Part shown: one piece after another, positions 47,176 through 58,028 of the stretch
How positions within the stretch are numbered: position 1 is the first letter of the stretch
Layout: each line of letters starts with the position of its first letter
Origin: Spiroplasma turonicum
Lineage (GTDB): Bacteria; Bacillota_I; Bacilli_A; Mycoplasmatales; Mycoplasmataceae
Reading direction: 5' to 3'
NCBI RefSeq assembly: GCF_001262715.1
Contig: NZ_CP012328.1
Location: 930,001 to 994,000, forward strand
Length of the DNA: 64,000 nucleotides
The notes under the pieces: generated by a model
The model's database searches: none
Told to the model about the DNA's origin: nothing
The model's input: only the letters and a program-made list of their open reading frames with translations
Made by a program: the position numbers and the translations under genes

Positions 47176-48078
47176 ATGAAATATATAATAAATAATAATA
47201 TTCAAATCTACAGAGGTAAAGGGAAAATAATTATAGATGATTTTGAATTTTTTAAAGAGACAAAATTAAAATTTGACAAAAAAATGATAGAAGTATTATT
47301 ATTTTTTAAATCAGAAAAATCAATGTTAGATTTTATAAATAGTTTTAAAATAAAATCAGTTAATGAAGCAGAAAAAATAATATATCGTTTACTGGAATTA
47401 AATATTTTAAAAATATATAATAATAAGAAATGTATAAAAAATAAAACTATTTTAATAATAGGTTGTGGTGCAATGGGTAGTCTGTTGTATTTATCTATAA
47501 GTAAATCAAATTACATAAAAAAAATAATATTAATTGACGATGATATAATTGAGAAAAAAAATTTACAAATGCAAATTTTTACAATAAAAAATATTGGCAA
47601 ATTTAAAGTAGATATTCTTGAAGAATTATGTTCAAATGACTCTAAAATCATAAAAATAAAAACTAAAATTAATTCTGTAAATGAATTATGCAAAATTTTT
47701 AAAAATCATGCACCAGATATATCTATACTTTGTGCAGATGAACCTGATTGAAAAACGAATGCAAATATTATTAAGCAAGTATCTGAAATTTTTTCTAAAC
47801 CTTATATTTTATCTAAAGGTTATATAGGAAACATTACTGCTTTACCTGAGTTTTATTATCCTAATGATAAATCTGAATGAAATATTGATTCCGGAAAAGA
47901 AGAATTATTAATAAAAATTGAAAATAAAATTGAATTTCATGAATTATTACCTTCCATATTTATAATTACTAAACAATTAGAAAATTTTTTTGATAATAAA
48001 AAACCTATTTATTATAAAGAAAAAGGTTTCATAGACAAAAAAACAATAATAATTAAAAAATATGAAAAAAACTTATAA
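47176..48078 (+). CDS. ThiF/E1-like adenylating enzyme of a putative modified-peptide cluster
   Basis: 300-aa protein. Residues 1-80 form a small alpha/beta-plus-helix domain like the peptide-clamp (RRE) domain at the front of MccB and PaaA. Residues 90-300 are an E1-type Rossmann domain: GCGAMG at 96-101, DDD at 121-123 with NLQMQ following, and GKFK at 141-144. The usual NRQ Arg is replaced and the zinc CxxC pairs are absent. Such enzymes adenylate carboxyl or amide groups of a precursor peptide. Start ATG 47176 with AGGTGAT. Its end overlaps the next gene by 17 nt. Confidence 0.75.
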
Positions 48079-49195
48079 ATTATTTATAAAAACAGGAAAA
48101 ATTCTTGAATGTTTTAGAGGTTTCAAACAATTAAAGAAAAAAAAATATGCAAGATATATATTGGATAAAAAATGATCTAAAAATCCTTTCATAAACATTC
48201 CAAATAAAAATTTATCTTCAGCTACTAACTCAATAATTTTTAGATATATGACCTCTATAATTTTGTTTTTTTGTCAGTTATAAGAAAAATATAAAGAAAT
48301 AAACATTATTATTATCTTATACAATGAAAACAATATTGATAAATTTTCTAAAAAAATTTTGAAAGTATTAAGCGAACTTTTAGGAATAAATATTCAAGTT
48401 ATAAAAAAAGATAAAATATATCAAAAAAGAAATGCCAATTGATATAACATTAAAGTTTCTTGCTGTAGAGGATTTTATAACGAATTTAAAGTTGATTGAA
48501 ATAATGTATATTATATAATTCATATTATACATTCGTTAAAGTTTTATAAAATTAAATATAAAATAAATCTTTGAGAAAAAGCATTTAAATTGGTTAAAAA
48601 CTCATACGAAAAAAGGCTATTAAATTTAAACGCTTTTAGTTATTTTGTTAGAAATGATCATTCAATTGCTTTAAAATACTTGAAAAAAATTATTATTGAT
48701 TCAAAAAGTAAGTTTGAAAAGGTTAACTTGATTGCATTCTACAAGTTAAAAAAACATAACAAAAAAGAGGCTTTAAAATATATAGAATCAAAATACACAA
48801 AAAAAGAAATACTTAAACTAAATTACAATAATGTTTATTGCAATTTGCTAGCTAAAAACTATTCTTCAATTAGCCAAGATTATTTTTTTATAAAAAAAGT
48901 TTTACTAAAATGTTATAAATACTCTAAAAATAATGTAGATCTTATATTTGAATTATTAAAATATATAAATTTTAATAAAAAATGAAAAAAACTTTTAGTT
49001 AAAATGAATGATTATGGATATTATGACAATAGAGTTTTAGAATGGATGGGAATCGATACTTTTAGCGACTATACAAAATTATCTTACGTTATATTTAATT
49101 ATCTAACTAATAGTGATTTAAATCTTAATTGTAAATTTAGTAATAATAATATATTAATGCTATCACAAAAGTTTTTAAAAAAGGAGGTGAAATAA
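48062..49195 (+). pseudogene. unknown cluster protein interrupted by an in-frame TAA
   Basis: One frame of 378 codons runs from ATG 48062 to TAA 49193-49195, broken only by a TAA at 48281-48283 after 73 residues. Downstream of the break there is no ATG for about 240 codons, while the protein-like sequence and code-4 Trp codons go on, so a nonsense change is more likely than two genes. The product would be basic, helical in its second half (CYKYSKNNVDLIFELLKYINF), and has no motif I recognise, in particular no YcaO, radical SAM or oxygenase signature. Coupled to the enzyme upstream and to the peptide gene downstream. Confidence 0.6.
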
Positions 49196-49284
49196 TGAAT
49201 GATATTTTAGAAATTTTGGAAGATGCAGAAATTATCCCAGAAGCTTTAGAACAAATGGGTAATTGTTGAAACTTAAATCATTAG
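49195..49284 (+). CDS. 29-aa putative precursor peptide
   Basis: The ATG at 49195 overlaps the preceding TAA by one base and follows AAGGAGGTG, one of the strongest ribosome binding sites in the window. The peptide starts MNDILEILEDAE, has seven acidic residues in its first 19 and should be an amphipathic helix, then ends MGNCWNLNH. The Trp is a UGA codon, so the peptide is hidden under the standard code. Short acidic leader plus a short tail with Cys, Trp, Asn and His, next to an E1-like enzyme and an exporter, is the pattern of a RiPP precursor. Leader cleavage after Gly22 or Asn23 is a guess. Confidence 0.7.
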
Positions 49285-49299
49285 TTTTAGCTGCTCTAT

Positions 49300-49342
49300 A
49301 ACACTTTAAATGTTTTATAATAAAAAATTTAAAGTGTTTTTT
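49300..49342 (+). terminator. terminator hairpin behind the peptide gene
   Basis: 12-bp stem AACACTTTAAAT / ATTTAAAGTGTT followed by TTTTT, between the peptide gene and the exporter. Partial termination here would make more peptide mRNA than exporter mRNA. Confidence 0.85.
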
Positions 49343-49372
49343 ATTATAAAACAAAAGAAATAGGAGTTTATA

Positions 49373-50974
49373 ATGAAATATTTTAATAAATTAAATTGAT
49401 TACAATACTTGTCATACACATTTTTAACTTTATTAGGTAATGTATGTTATTTGGCAATGTCATATTCTTTTTCATTCATTATTGATAAAGCAATTGAAAA
49501 TGATTTTAATAGTTTTTTATTTTGATCAGGACTTTCATGTTTCTTTATTATAATGCATTTATTACTTGAATATATTGGAGAATTAGTTCTTAATTCAGCT
49601 TTAACTTCTTTAAATACATACCTTAGAGAGATTATTGCGAAAAATACGTTTAGTGACGTCTATCAGCTAAATTTAGATTCAGGTGAATTTATAAATTTGA
49701 ATTCAAATAAAATTAGTCAGATAGAAAATAATTATTTCCAAAGCATTTTTGAAATTACAAAATGTTTACTAGCAATTATTGTGAGTTTTATTTTAATAAT
49801 ATATATTAGTTGAATTGCTTTAATGCCAATTTTAATTCTGTCTATAATTGTTACAATAATTCCTTTTTCAATGTCAAAAATGAGTCAAAAAGCGGTTAAT
49901 AAAACTAATGAAGAAAATGATAAATTTTTACAATCTTCAAAAGATATATTTAATTCATATTGAACTTATTGAACTATGAATTTATCAAATAAGCTAATAA
50001 AAGATATAAAAAGTAACTCTATAAAACTTGAGAAAAAAAATAAAAGAATGAAAAATATTATGTCTTTAAGCTCTTTTTTAAATCAATTAATTCTTTTTTT
50101 GGGACAAGTTATTTTAATAATAGTATTTAGTTATTTTTATTTGAAAGGATTCATTAATAGTATTGGAATTATTACAACTTTAACTACAATTAGTGCAACA
50201 TATGTATTTTTTGGAAATAATAGTATTAGAGCATTTATGAAAATCTTATCTTTTAAAAAAGTACTAAAAAATGACTATAAATTAATAAATGAAACAATTG
50301 TTGATGACTTAATAAATAATAAAATTGATTTAAATGATGACTTAAAAAAAATAAAATATGAAAATTTAAATTTTAAGTTTATAAATAATAATAAATTTAC
50401 AGTTAGTAATTTTAATTTAGAAATAAATAAGGGTGATAAAATATTGATTCGTGGAAAAAGTGGAATTGGTAAAACAACCTTATTAAAATTATTATTTAAT
50501 CCAGTTACAAAAAACTCAGGAGAAGTTTATATTAATAATAAAAAAATGGTAGAAAAAGAAATTAGAAACTTTGCATCATATGTGAATCAAGATAGTATTT
50601 TGAATAAAGGTACACTTTATAGCAATTTAGTTATTGATGATAATTATGAAAATAGACAAGAAGTTTTAAATTATTTTAACCTATTAAATATGAAAGATTT
50701 AATTGCAAAATTACCAAATGGTCTTGATTCTATGGTTGAAGATAATTTTTCTAATTTTTCTGGTGGTGAAAGACAAAGAATATCGATTATAAGATCATTA
50801 TTATCAAATAAAAGTTGATTTTATTTAGATGAAATAACTTCATCACTAGATGAAAAAACTGCTAATATTATTTTCGATCTCTTTCTTAATGATCAAAATA
50901 AAACAATAATAATGATTTCTCATAAAGTTAATAATGATATTTTAAAAAAATTTAATAAGATAATAGATTTATAA
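49373..50974 (+). CDS. ABC exporter of the peptide cluster
   Basis: 533-aa half-transporter: about six membrane helices (residues 10-320) and an ATPase domain with Walker A GKSGIGKTT, Q-loop YVNQDS, signature FSGGERQR, Walker B WFYLDEITSSLD and an H-loop His in MISHKV. There is no N-terminal C39 peptidase, so leader removal needs another protease. Seven UGA codons are Trp. ATG 49373 behind AGGAG. Its place right behind the peptide gene suggests peptide export and self-protection. Confidence 0.9.
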
Positions 50975-51794
50975 ATTACAAAATTAAAACAAGTAAACTA
51001 AGTAGACTATTTTCTAAACTTGCTGTAAATTAGTTATAATTATAATTAATTTATTATGTAATAATACTCTTATAATTTATGCTCATTGTACTTTATTATT
51101 AAATTAATGTTTAGAATTATTTATTATAATGTTTTTAAACTTTCATTTTCTGACTATTTTAATTAGTTTACTTTCCATAAAACTATAATAATTTTTTGAC
51201 TCCTAATTTATTTAAAAATTAAGTCAATATTTTTATTCAATGTTGCATTATAAATTATTATTTCTTAAGAATTGTATTTAATTCATTTTTATATATTATT
51301 TAATATAGTCTAGATTATTATTTAATTTTATATTTCATTGATGTTTTCATTTTTTTATCTTTAATAATTATCTAAAGTAGTTTTATCAAATCCACTCCTA
51401 TACATATTATCTAATATTAATATGTATATAATGAATTTTAAAATATTTAGTTAATAATATTTCATACTTATACTTGATAAGAATTTTAATTTAGATTTTA
51501 TTTAAAAAATTATTATTCTAAAATAGACTTAGTTTTTTTTAAAGAGTAACATAAAAAATTTATAGTCTAACTAATTTAATTTTTTTAATTTTTAAATTTT
51601 AAAACATTTATTATTTATATAAAACACAAATATATAAGTTAAAAAACTTATAAATCTTTGATTACAAATTTTTAGATACTTAATCAATCTGTATTCTTAA
51701 TCAAATAAATAAAAACTGCTTTTATAGCAGTTTTATAGTATTTAGTAGGATGTCTTAATCCATTTTAATATTTCTTTTAGCCAAGAATATTATT
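50975..51794. other. AT-rich intergenic region
   Basis: About 740 bases of very AT-rich DNA without coding potential that I can see, ending in the recA terminator (51712-51734). It forms the right edge of the accessory island. Confidence 0.5.
51712..51734 (-). terminator. recA terminator
   Basis: Stem AAAACTGC / GCAGTTTT around 7 nt with TTTTT on the minus strand, about 60 nt after the recA stop. Confidence 0.8.
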
Positions 51795-52829
51795 TTACAT
51801 TGCTTCATTTAGTTTTTTTGAGATTTCTTCATACTTATCTGGGTTTTTAATAAATCACTCACGTACAGATTCTTTTCCTTGGCCGATTTTTTCATCATTA
51901 TAAGAATATCAAACTCCTGACTTAGTTAAAATATTATATAATGTTGACATTTCAATTATTTCTAGCTCTCTGTCAATTCCTTTGTTATAATTTATAACTA
52001 TTTGACAAGTTTTAAATGGTGGAGCAACTTTATTTTTAACAACCTTTACTTTTATTTTGTTAGCACTTGCCTCTCCATTTGTAGAAATTGTTTCACCTTT
52101 TCTTACTTCAATTCTTACAGAAGAATAAAATCTTAATGCACGTCCTCCAGTAGTTATTTCTGGATTACCAAATATTACACCGACTTTTTCACGTAATTGA
52201 TTTATAAATATTACTATTGTATTAGTTTTTGAAATAATTCCATTTAACTTTCTTAATGCTTTGGACATAAGTCTTGCTTGCAACCCTATTTGTTGATCAG
52301 ACATTTCGCCTTCCAATTCAGCTTTTGGAACTAAAGCAGCAACAGAATCAACAACTACTACATCTATTGTATTTGATCTTACCAACATTTCAAGTATGTC
52401 TAATGCTTGTTCACCAGTATCGGGTTGAGCTACAATTAAATTATTTATGTCAACTCCAATATTTTTAGCATACTTTGGATCAAGAGCATGTTCTGCGTCA
52501 ATAAATGCAGCTCTTCCATTTAATTTTTGTGATTCAGCTATAACATGAAGTGATAATGTAGTTTTACCACTTGATTCAGGTCCAAATATTTCTATAATTC
52601 TACCTTTTGGTAACCCACCTATTCCAACTGCTTTATCTAATAAAAAACTACCTGTTGGTATTGATTCATGTTCAAGACTTATGCTGTCACCAAGTTTCAT
52701 AATTGAACCTTTACCAAATGTTTTTTCAATTTCCTTTAAAACATTTTTAAAAGCTGGATCATCATATACATTTTTTGACATATTTAGAACTACCTCTTCT
52801 TCGTTCTTTTCTAGTATTTCTTTTATCAT
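51795..52829 (-). CDS. recA: recombinase RecA
   Basis: 344-aa recombinase. Walker [41 protein letters not shown] and the L2 loop [16 protein letters not shown] are intact, and the C-terminal domain continues after a UGA (Trp) near residue 307. Start ATG 52829 behind GGAGGTT. This gene is whole, which is worth noting because recA is truncated in some plant-pathogenic spiroplasmas. It follows cinA by 40 nt, a normal Firmicutes pairing. Confidence 0.98.
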
Positions 52830-52869
52830 ATAACCTCCAGTTATATAATCGACTAGAAAATAAAAATAA

Positions 52870-53337
52870 TTAATTATTTTTTAAATTGTTTAAAAATTCA
52901 TTAATTATTTTATTTATTGCTAATATTTTATATTTTTTTCTACTTATTTTGCTTTTATTTACAAATTTTAGAATAAAATTTTTATCTTTATACCTATAAC
53001 CGATATAAGATAAACCTTTTAAATCATTATCTACATTTGATGGTGGCGCATAACCAGTAAATGCAAAAACAATATCAGTATTTAATAGTTTTTGGGTATT
53101 TTTTAACATATCCTCAATTGTTTCAACTGAAACAGCACTATATTTTTTAATTATATTTTTATCAATATTTAGTACATCTACTTTGAAATCATCACTATAG
53201 CAGCAAAATGCTCCTTTAAACAAAACACTAGAATTCTTATAGTTTGTAAAAAGGTTTGCAAACAGACCACCAGTAAATGATTCACAAGAAGAAACTGTTA
53301 AATTATTTTCTCTTAAAAACTTTATTAGTTTTTTCAT
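52870..53337 (-). CDS. cinA: CinA-family nicotinamide-nucleotide amidase (C-terminal domain only)
   Basis: 155-aa stand-alone PncC-type domain, which turns nicotinamide mononucleotide into nicotinate mononucleotide. The motif [16 protein letters not shown] and [18 protein letters not shown] are characteristic. The N-terminal CinA domain is missing, as is common in Mollicutes. Start ATG 53337 with AAGGATG. Neighbour of recA, as in many Firmicutes. Confidence 0.88.
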   Translation of the reverse strand: MKKLIKFLRENNLTVSSCESFTGGLFANLFTNYKNSSVLFKGAFCCYSDDFKVDVLNIDKNIIKKYSAVSVETIEDMLKNTQKLLNTDIVFAFTGYAPPSNVDNDLKGLSYIGYRYKDKNFILKFVNKSKISRKKYKILAINKIINEFLNNLKNN

Positions 53338-53361
53338 AAAAACATCCTTAAAAAATATAGT

Positions 53362-53725
53362 GAGAATAATTTATAATAACCCACGTTCTGTAACAATAAA
53401 TGCATCAACTATCTATCTATCACTAATGTGATTTAAAAACTAATTCATTTCTCAGTTTTTAATTCCTCTACCAAAATTTGAGTTTCTTGCTTGTGGAGTT
53501 TACCCGTTCCATTTCACTATTTCTAGCTAATCGTCCCTGTGGCACTTTATAAAACTAATCATAGGATAGTTCATCCCTTAGACTTGTTTATGTCATTACC
53601 ATAAATATGGTATCTAGAGTTATTTTTTTCTCTAGCACAATCACTACACCCATCTCAGAGTGTGCAAGCGTGGAGTTTCCTCTATATTATCTTTCAAATA
53701 CAGCAGTTGATTCAAAATTATTCTC
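53362..53725 (-). ncRNA. rnpB: RNase P RNA (type B)
   Basis: About 364 nt with GAGAATAATTT / AAATTATTCTC as terminal P1 stem. Conserved core blocks are all present in order: GAGGAAACTCCACGC with GCACACTCTGAGATG, GCCACAGGGACGATTAGC, GGAACGGGTAAACTCC and the 3' AGAACGTGGGTTAT. The P10.1 and lack of P6-type features fit Bacillus type B. It lies between gpsB and cinA, as gpsB-rnpB often are adjacent. Confidence 0.96.
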
Positions 53726-53898
53726 ATTTATTATAATAACATTAATTATTATAACTACAAATATTTGTACTATTATTTATAAAGTTTTAAAAAAACATTA
53801 TATTAAAAATTATTATCAGCAAAAAGGAAACTAAATAGACCAGTATAAAAGCTAAAATATTTTAAAATAAATAAATTATGTTTAATATATGAATATTG

Positions 53899-54435
53899 TT
53901 ATGTAGAAATACTAAATTTATCTTTTAATGTTTTTGTACCTTCAAGTGTTTTTTCTGTTTTTGCAAAAATAATACCCAAAATTGATCCTAAGGCTAAAAA
54001 TGTACCTCCAATTCCACAAAAAGTAAATAAAAACCCTGTAATTAAAATCCAAATCCCATCTTCTGTATTTGATTTAGAATAAATAAAAGGTATAGAGGAA
54101 GTAAATATCATTATTCCCCCGATAACAATACCTATAAAATAACCAATTCTTTGTTTAATAGAACCTTTAAAATTAATTAAAGTTATAATAGTTACTAAAA
54201 CACAAACAATTATAATTAAAACCAAAAATAGACCAATACCAAAATTCTTTATTGCAGTTAATGTTTCTTCGACAAGAGAAGATAATCACTCTCCAATAAA
54301 TTTAATTTGCATTAAACTACTTATAACAATTGATTTAATACTCATCATTATAACTGATAAACAAAATAATGGTATAGTTGATGCAAGTGTAAAATAAGAA
54401 CCAGCATTTGTAAAAGACTTTGCTAACCTATCCAT
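53899..54435 (-). CDS. membrane protein, unknown
   Basis: 178-aa protein with four or five transmembrane helices (about 20-40, 65-85, 95-115, 125-150) and short charged tails. One UGA (Trp) lies near residue 50. ATG 54435 follows AAGGTTTT, 11 nt after the gpsB stop, so it is coupled to gpsB. It separates gpsB from rnpB. No motif seen. Confidence 0.65.
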
Positions 54436-54446
54436 AAAACCTTAAA

Positions 54447-54785
54447 TTACTTATTATAATTTTCTTTTTCTAGTTTTGAGATTCTTTTAATAATTGCAGA
54501 ATTATTCACACCAGCACGAGTTAAGTTTTCTAAATCCGAGTTTGATTTTTCTAATAAAGATATTTTATCTTCTAGATCTCTTTTTAAACTTTTTATTTTA
54601 TTTTCAAGATCTTGTATTGTTTTAATATATTCTTGTTCACAACTTTCAATATATTTATAATCTTCATAAATTATATCTAAAAAAGAATCAACTTCTTCAA
54701 CTTTATAACCTTTATATTCAACTTCAAAATCTTTTTCATAAATATCTTTTTTTGAAAGTTTTAAATACCCTTTAGTTTTTTTCAT
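54447..54785 (-). CDS. gpsB: DivIVA/GpsB-family protein
   Basis: 112-aa coiled-coil protein with the DivIVA N-terminal lipid-binding motif LSKKDIYEKDFEVEYKGYKVEEVDSFLD and a heptad region after residue 45. In walled relatives GpsB coordinates cell-wall synthesis and division; in a wall-less cell it more likely marks curved membrane or the division site. No start problems (ATG 54785, AAGGGC upstream). Confidence 0.9.
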   Translation of the reverse strand: MKKTKGYLKLSKKDIYEKDFEVEYKGYKVEEVDSFLDIIYEDYKYIESCEQEYIKTIQDLENKIKSLKRDLEDKISLLEKSNSDLENLTRAGVNNSAIIKRISKLEKENYNK

Positions 54786-55006
54786 ATATTTGCCCTTTAT
54801 TTTTTTATATTATATCAACTTTAAGTATAATAAATGAATATTTTTTTAAAAAATATTTTGAAAATTTAATCGCAGTTTAAATGAAAATTCAACCTAAAAT
54901 ATTACTATCTTTAATCATTAAAAGGTAATTAAGTTAATATAAAAATTAATATTTTAATGTAAATAATTATAAATAAAAAAATTAACTCTTAAAAAAATGT
55001 TATTGA

Positions 55007-55927
55007 TTAAATATATATATTTTTTGAGTTAAATTTTCTTATTGAAAGTATATTTGTTATTACTCCAATAATTAATAATATAGTTGGAAAAATAATAGAG
55101 TTTCATCAATGAGTATTATAATTAGATGATTGTTTCACAACTACTCGCTCATTATTTATAATTGAATCACTAAATAACTTATCTTGATATATGTCAAATT
55201 CTAAAATATAAAATATAAAATACTGAGGTAAAAAATATTTAGCATAATTTAAAACTTTTATTTGATGGTCCATGAATATATCAATTATATATAAAACTCA
55301 AACACTTACTATATATATAGAAACTATCCCAAATATAATATTATATAAAAAAACTTTATCTGTAACATAAATTGAAGTAACTAACATAATTGAAGATATT
55401 AAAAATATTAAAATCATAAATTGTAATGATTGATATAAAAATGAAGCAAAGTAATTTTTAGCATCTGCACTAATCGCTGAAAACAATAATAATATTAAAA
55501 ATGAAGGCATAAATATAAACAAGTTATATAAATAAATAGAAATAATTTTTGATAGGAACAAATCTTTTCTAGTGCTTTTAATTGTTAACCAAAATGATAT
55601 ATAACCTTCGTTTATATCCTTAATTATATTTTTGTTAATTACAACCATATTTGCAATGATAAACAATATTATTGATGGTGTACTATAGGTAATGTAATTT
55701 AAAACATCATAAACACTAAAAGGAGTGTCACTAGTGTTACCAACTGTTGTTGTAGTAGGAGCAATATATGGGAATTTACTATAACTTATATGAGTAATTA
55801 AAGTTAATAATAATGTTGGAAAGGTAAACAAGAATAAGATAATTGAAAAAAATATTATAAAGCTTTTATTTAAAAATAAAAAAGAGTTAATAAACTTGTT
55901 TTTAATATTAAAATTAAACTTCTTCAT
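55007..55927 (-). CDS. ABC-2 type transporter permease
   Basis: 306-aa permease with six hydrophobic segments and a Thr/Pro-rich external loop after the first (around residues 53-70). Partner of the ATPase that overlaps it by 14 nt. UGA codons at residue 210 and near 285 are Trp. The last 70 residues contain a charged segment before the final helix. Probable ABC-2 exporter of unknown substrate; not the same family as the permeases at 59-64 kb. Confidence 0.8.
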
Positions 55928-56636
55928 TGAAAATTACCTCTTCCTCATTTATTGTATCTCCAAATAATAAGTTAAATTCTTTTTCTATTGATAACCTATT
56001 ATCCATATTTGACTCTTTTATTAATTCACCATTTTTAATAAAAATAACCCTATCACATAATTTATCAATTTCTGCATATATATGTGAACACAATATAACA
56101 GTTTTATGTTTTTCTTTAAATTTTTTTAAAAGAATAACAAACTTTTCTTGCATAATTGGATCTAAACCCGAAGTTGGTTCGTCAAGAATAAGAACATCTG
56201 GTTTACTCATTAAAGATAAAATTATAGCTACTTTTTGTTTATTACCTTTTGATAATTTTTTTATTTTTTTGTTTAAATCTAACTCAAAATAAGTTATAAG
56301 AGATTTTAAATATGTTTCATCTAGTTCGTTAATAAATTTTTTCTTTATATTTAAAAGTTGTTTAACTTTGATATTTTCATATAATTTTATTTCTCCAGCT
56401 ATAAAACCAACTTTTTCAATTACTGAATCATGATTTAATCACGTATCATATTTATTAATAGATATTGAACCCGAATCAGGTTTTAAAAATCCCATTACTT
56501 GATTTATTAATGTTGTTTTACCCGCTCCATTTGGACCTAATATACCTACAAATTCTCCATTATTAACTTTCAAACTTATATTTTTATTTGCTTGAAAATC
56601 TCCATTTGATTTGTTTATATTTTTAATTTCAATCAT
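55914..56636 (-). CDS. ABC transporter ATP-binding protein
   Basis: 240-aa ATPase. Walker A GPNGAGKT, signature LSKGNKQK (with Lys replacing the second Gly), Walker [14 protein letters not shown]-loop [10 protein letters not shown]. One UGA near residue 66 is Trp. Start ATG 56636 with AAAGGAATA. It pairs with the permease at 55007. The slightly altered signature is common in ABC-2 ATPases of Mollicutes. Confidence 0.92.
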
Positions 56637-57208
56637 AATATTCCTTTCACAAACTTTTGTATAAAAAACTAATTTAACTTTTCTTATATTAATAAATTGT
56701 TATATTAATAAATTTAAATTATAATAACTTAAAATAAATTACACTTTTATTAAAATACTTATAAATTAAATAAAGTATAATTAATAATTTAAAAACTTTA
56801 TATCTAATAGACTTATTTTAAAAATAGTATTTTAAAATAGTAAATCTCTTTTTTAAAATAAAAATAATTCAAAACTTATACTTAATGTTTGCTTAAAGTA
56901 TTTAAAACCGTATACATGTATTTAAGTTAATTATTAAATTCATGTTTCATTAGTTAATATTTTTGAAAAATAAGTTTATTTCAAACTAAATATAGATTAA
57001 TATTTTTGTGCTTTATTTTTTAAATAGTTGATATTTTTAATAATTTTGTAATACTATAATACTTTTATTTACTATTATAGTTAACACTTTTTTATCAGCT
57101 CATACGTATAATTATCTATACTTGTTTATTGTATAATACTAAATAATTAAATAAATACATATGAAACTTATTTTCTAATATAAAACTTATTTATAAAAGG
57201 ATCTAAGC

Positions 57209-57298
57209 TTGAGAGCAAGAAAAAAATTTCCTTGGGATATTTTTATCATCTTTATCTTAATAACTATTCTTTTGAGTTTTAAATTATTTTTTGTTTAA
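57209..57298 (+). CDS. possible 29-aa membrane peptide or gene remnant
   Basis: TTG start behind AAAAGGATC, reading MRARKKFPWDIFIIFILI and on to SFKLFFV, one basic N-terminus plus a single hydrophobic helix. It looks like the first helix of an ABC sugar permease whose remainder is broken by stops, so a remnant is as likely as a real peptide. Confidence 0.25.
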   Translation: MRARKKFPWDIFIIFILITILLSFKLFFV

Positions 57299-57829
57299 AT
57301 TAAGATTATAAAACTAGAATAAATATTTCACATAATCATATTGTTTATAATATTACTAACACTTATTTTATTTATAATTTTTTAATATAAAGATACAACT
57401 TACGTTTGCTTATAATTTTTACAATTATTTTTATTTATTTCATAATAATTTTTGACATTAAGATGTATGAGTTATTAAAATATAAAAATAAATAGATAAT
57501 ATATTTATTTAAATTATGCAAATTATATATTGCTTAAAATCAGAAGTATATATTTTTAATTATTTAAAAAATATTCTTAAAAGAATAAAATATACTTAAT
57601 AAGTTTTTTGCAGCTACTAATTTTGATATTATCTAACATTTTAATAAACTTTATTTATAGTTTGTTTCTTTCCATAGGTTCAAATTTTTAAAAAAATCTG
57701 CTTATAATTTTAATTATATAATTTTATATTTTTGTAATTTATCTAAAAATTTATAATATTTTTGATTACTCTAGCTTTTAATTTTTTATAATAATAAAAT
57801 TAAAACTTTGTTTGATTACTTTTTATATA

Positions 57830-57895
57830 AAAAAACCTTGAAGTAAAGTACAGAACTACTAAATTAGTAGTGTAGCTTTTGCTTCAAGGTTTTTT
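57830..57895. repeat. long interrupted palindrome / two-tier hairpin
   Basis: Outer stem of 14 bp (AAAAAACCTTGAAG / CTTCAAGGTTTTTT), inner AAAG / CTTT and top stem ACTAC / GTAGT around TAAATTA. T runs on both strands fit a bidirectional terminator, but no gene ends close by. Confidence 0.7.
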
Positions 57896-58028
57896 ATTTA
57901 TATGAGAAAAATATATTGCATATATTTTTTTATAAATTGATTAAACATATATTTTTAATTTAATTATTCTTTATTAATATTTTGAATTTTAAATTTTAAA
58001 CATAATTTAATTATTTATTTAATATCAG

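Larger units (their letters stand above)
56637..58028. other. long AT-rich intergenic region with hairpin and possible tiny ORF
   Basis: About 1.4 kb with two items of note: a plus-strand TTG-start frame at 57209-57298 and a strong hairpin at 57830-57895, listed separately. Between 57300 and 57820 scattered short hydrophobic stretches with stops hint at a decayed membrane-protein gene. The rest shows nothing. Confidence 0.4.

Noticed and set aside
47176-48078. Calling the E1-like enzyme MccB or the cluster microcin C
   Set aside because: The peptide ends in His rather than Asn, which MccB requires, and no self-immunity peptidase or acetyltransferase is present.
48062-49195. YcaO cyclodehydratase as partner of the ThiF-like protein
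   Set aside because: No YcaO ATP-binding motifs are found in the frame; an azole-type peptide is therefore not supported.
53607-53834. Plus-strand 75-aa frame
   Set aside because: Overlaps the conserved core of RNase P RNA.
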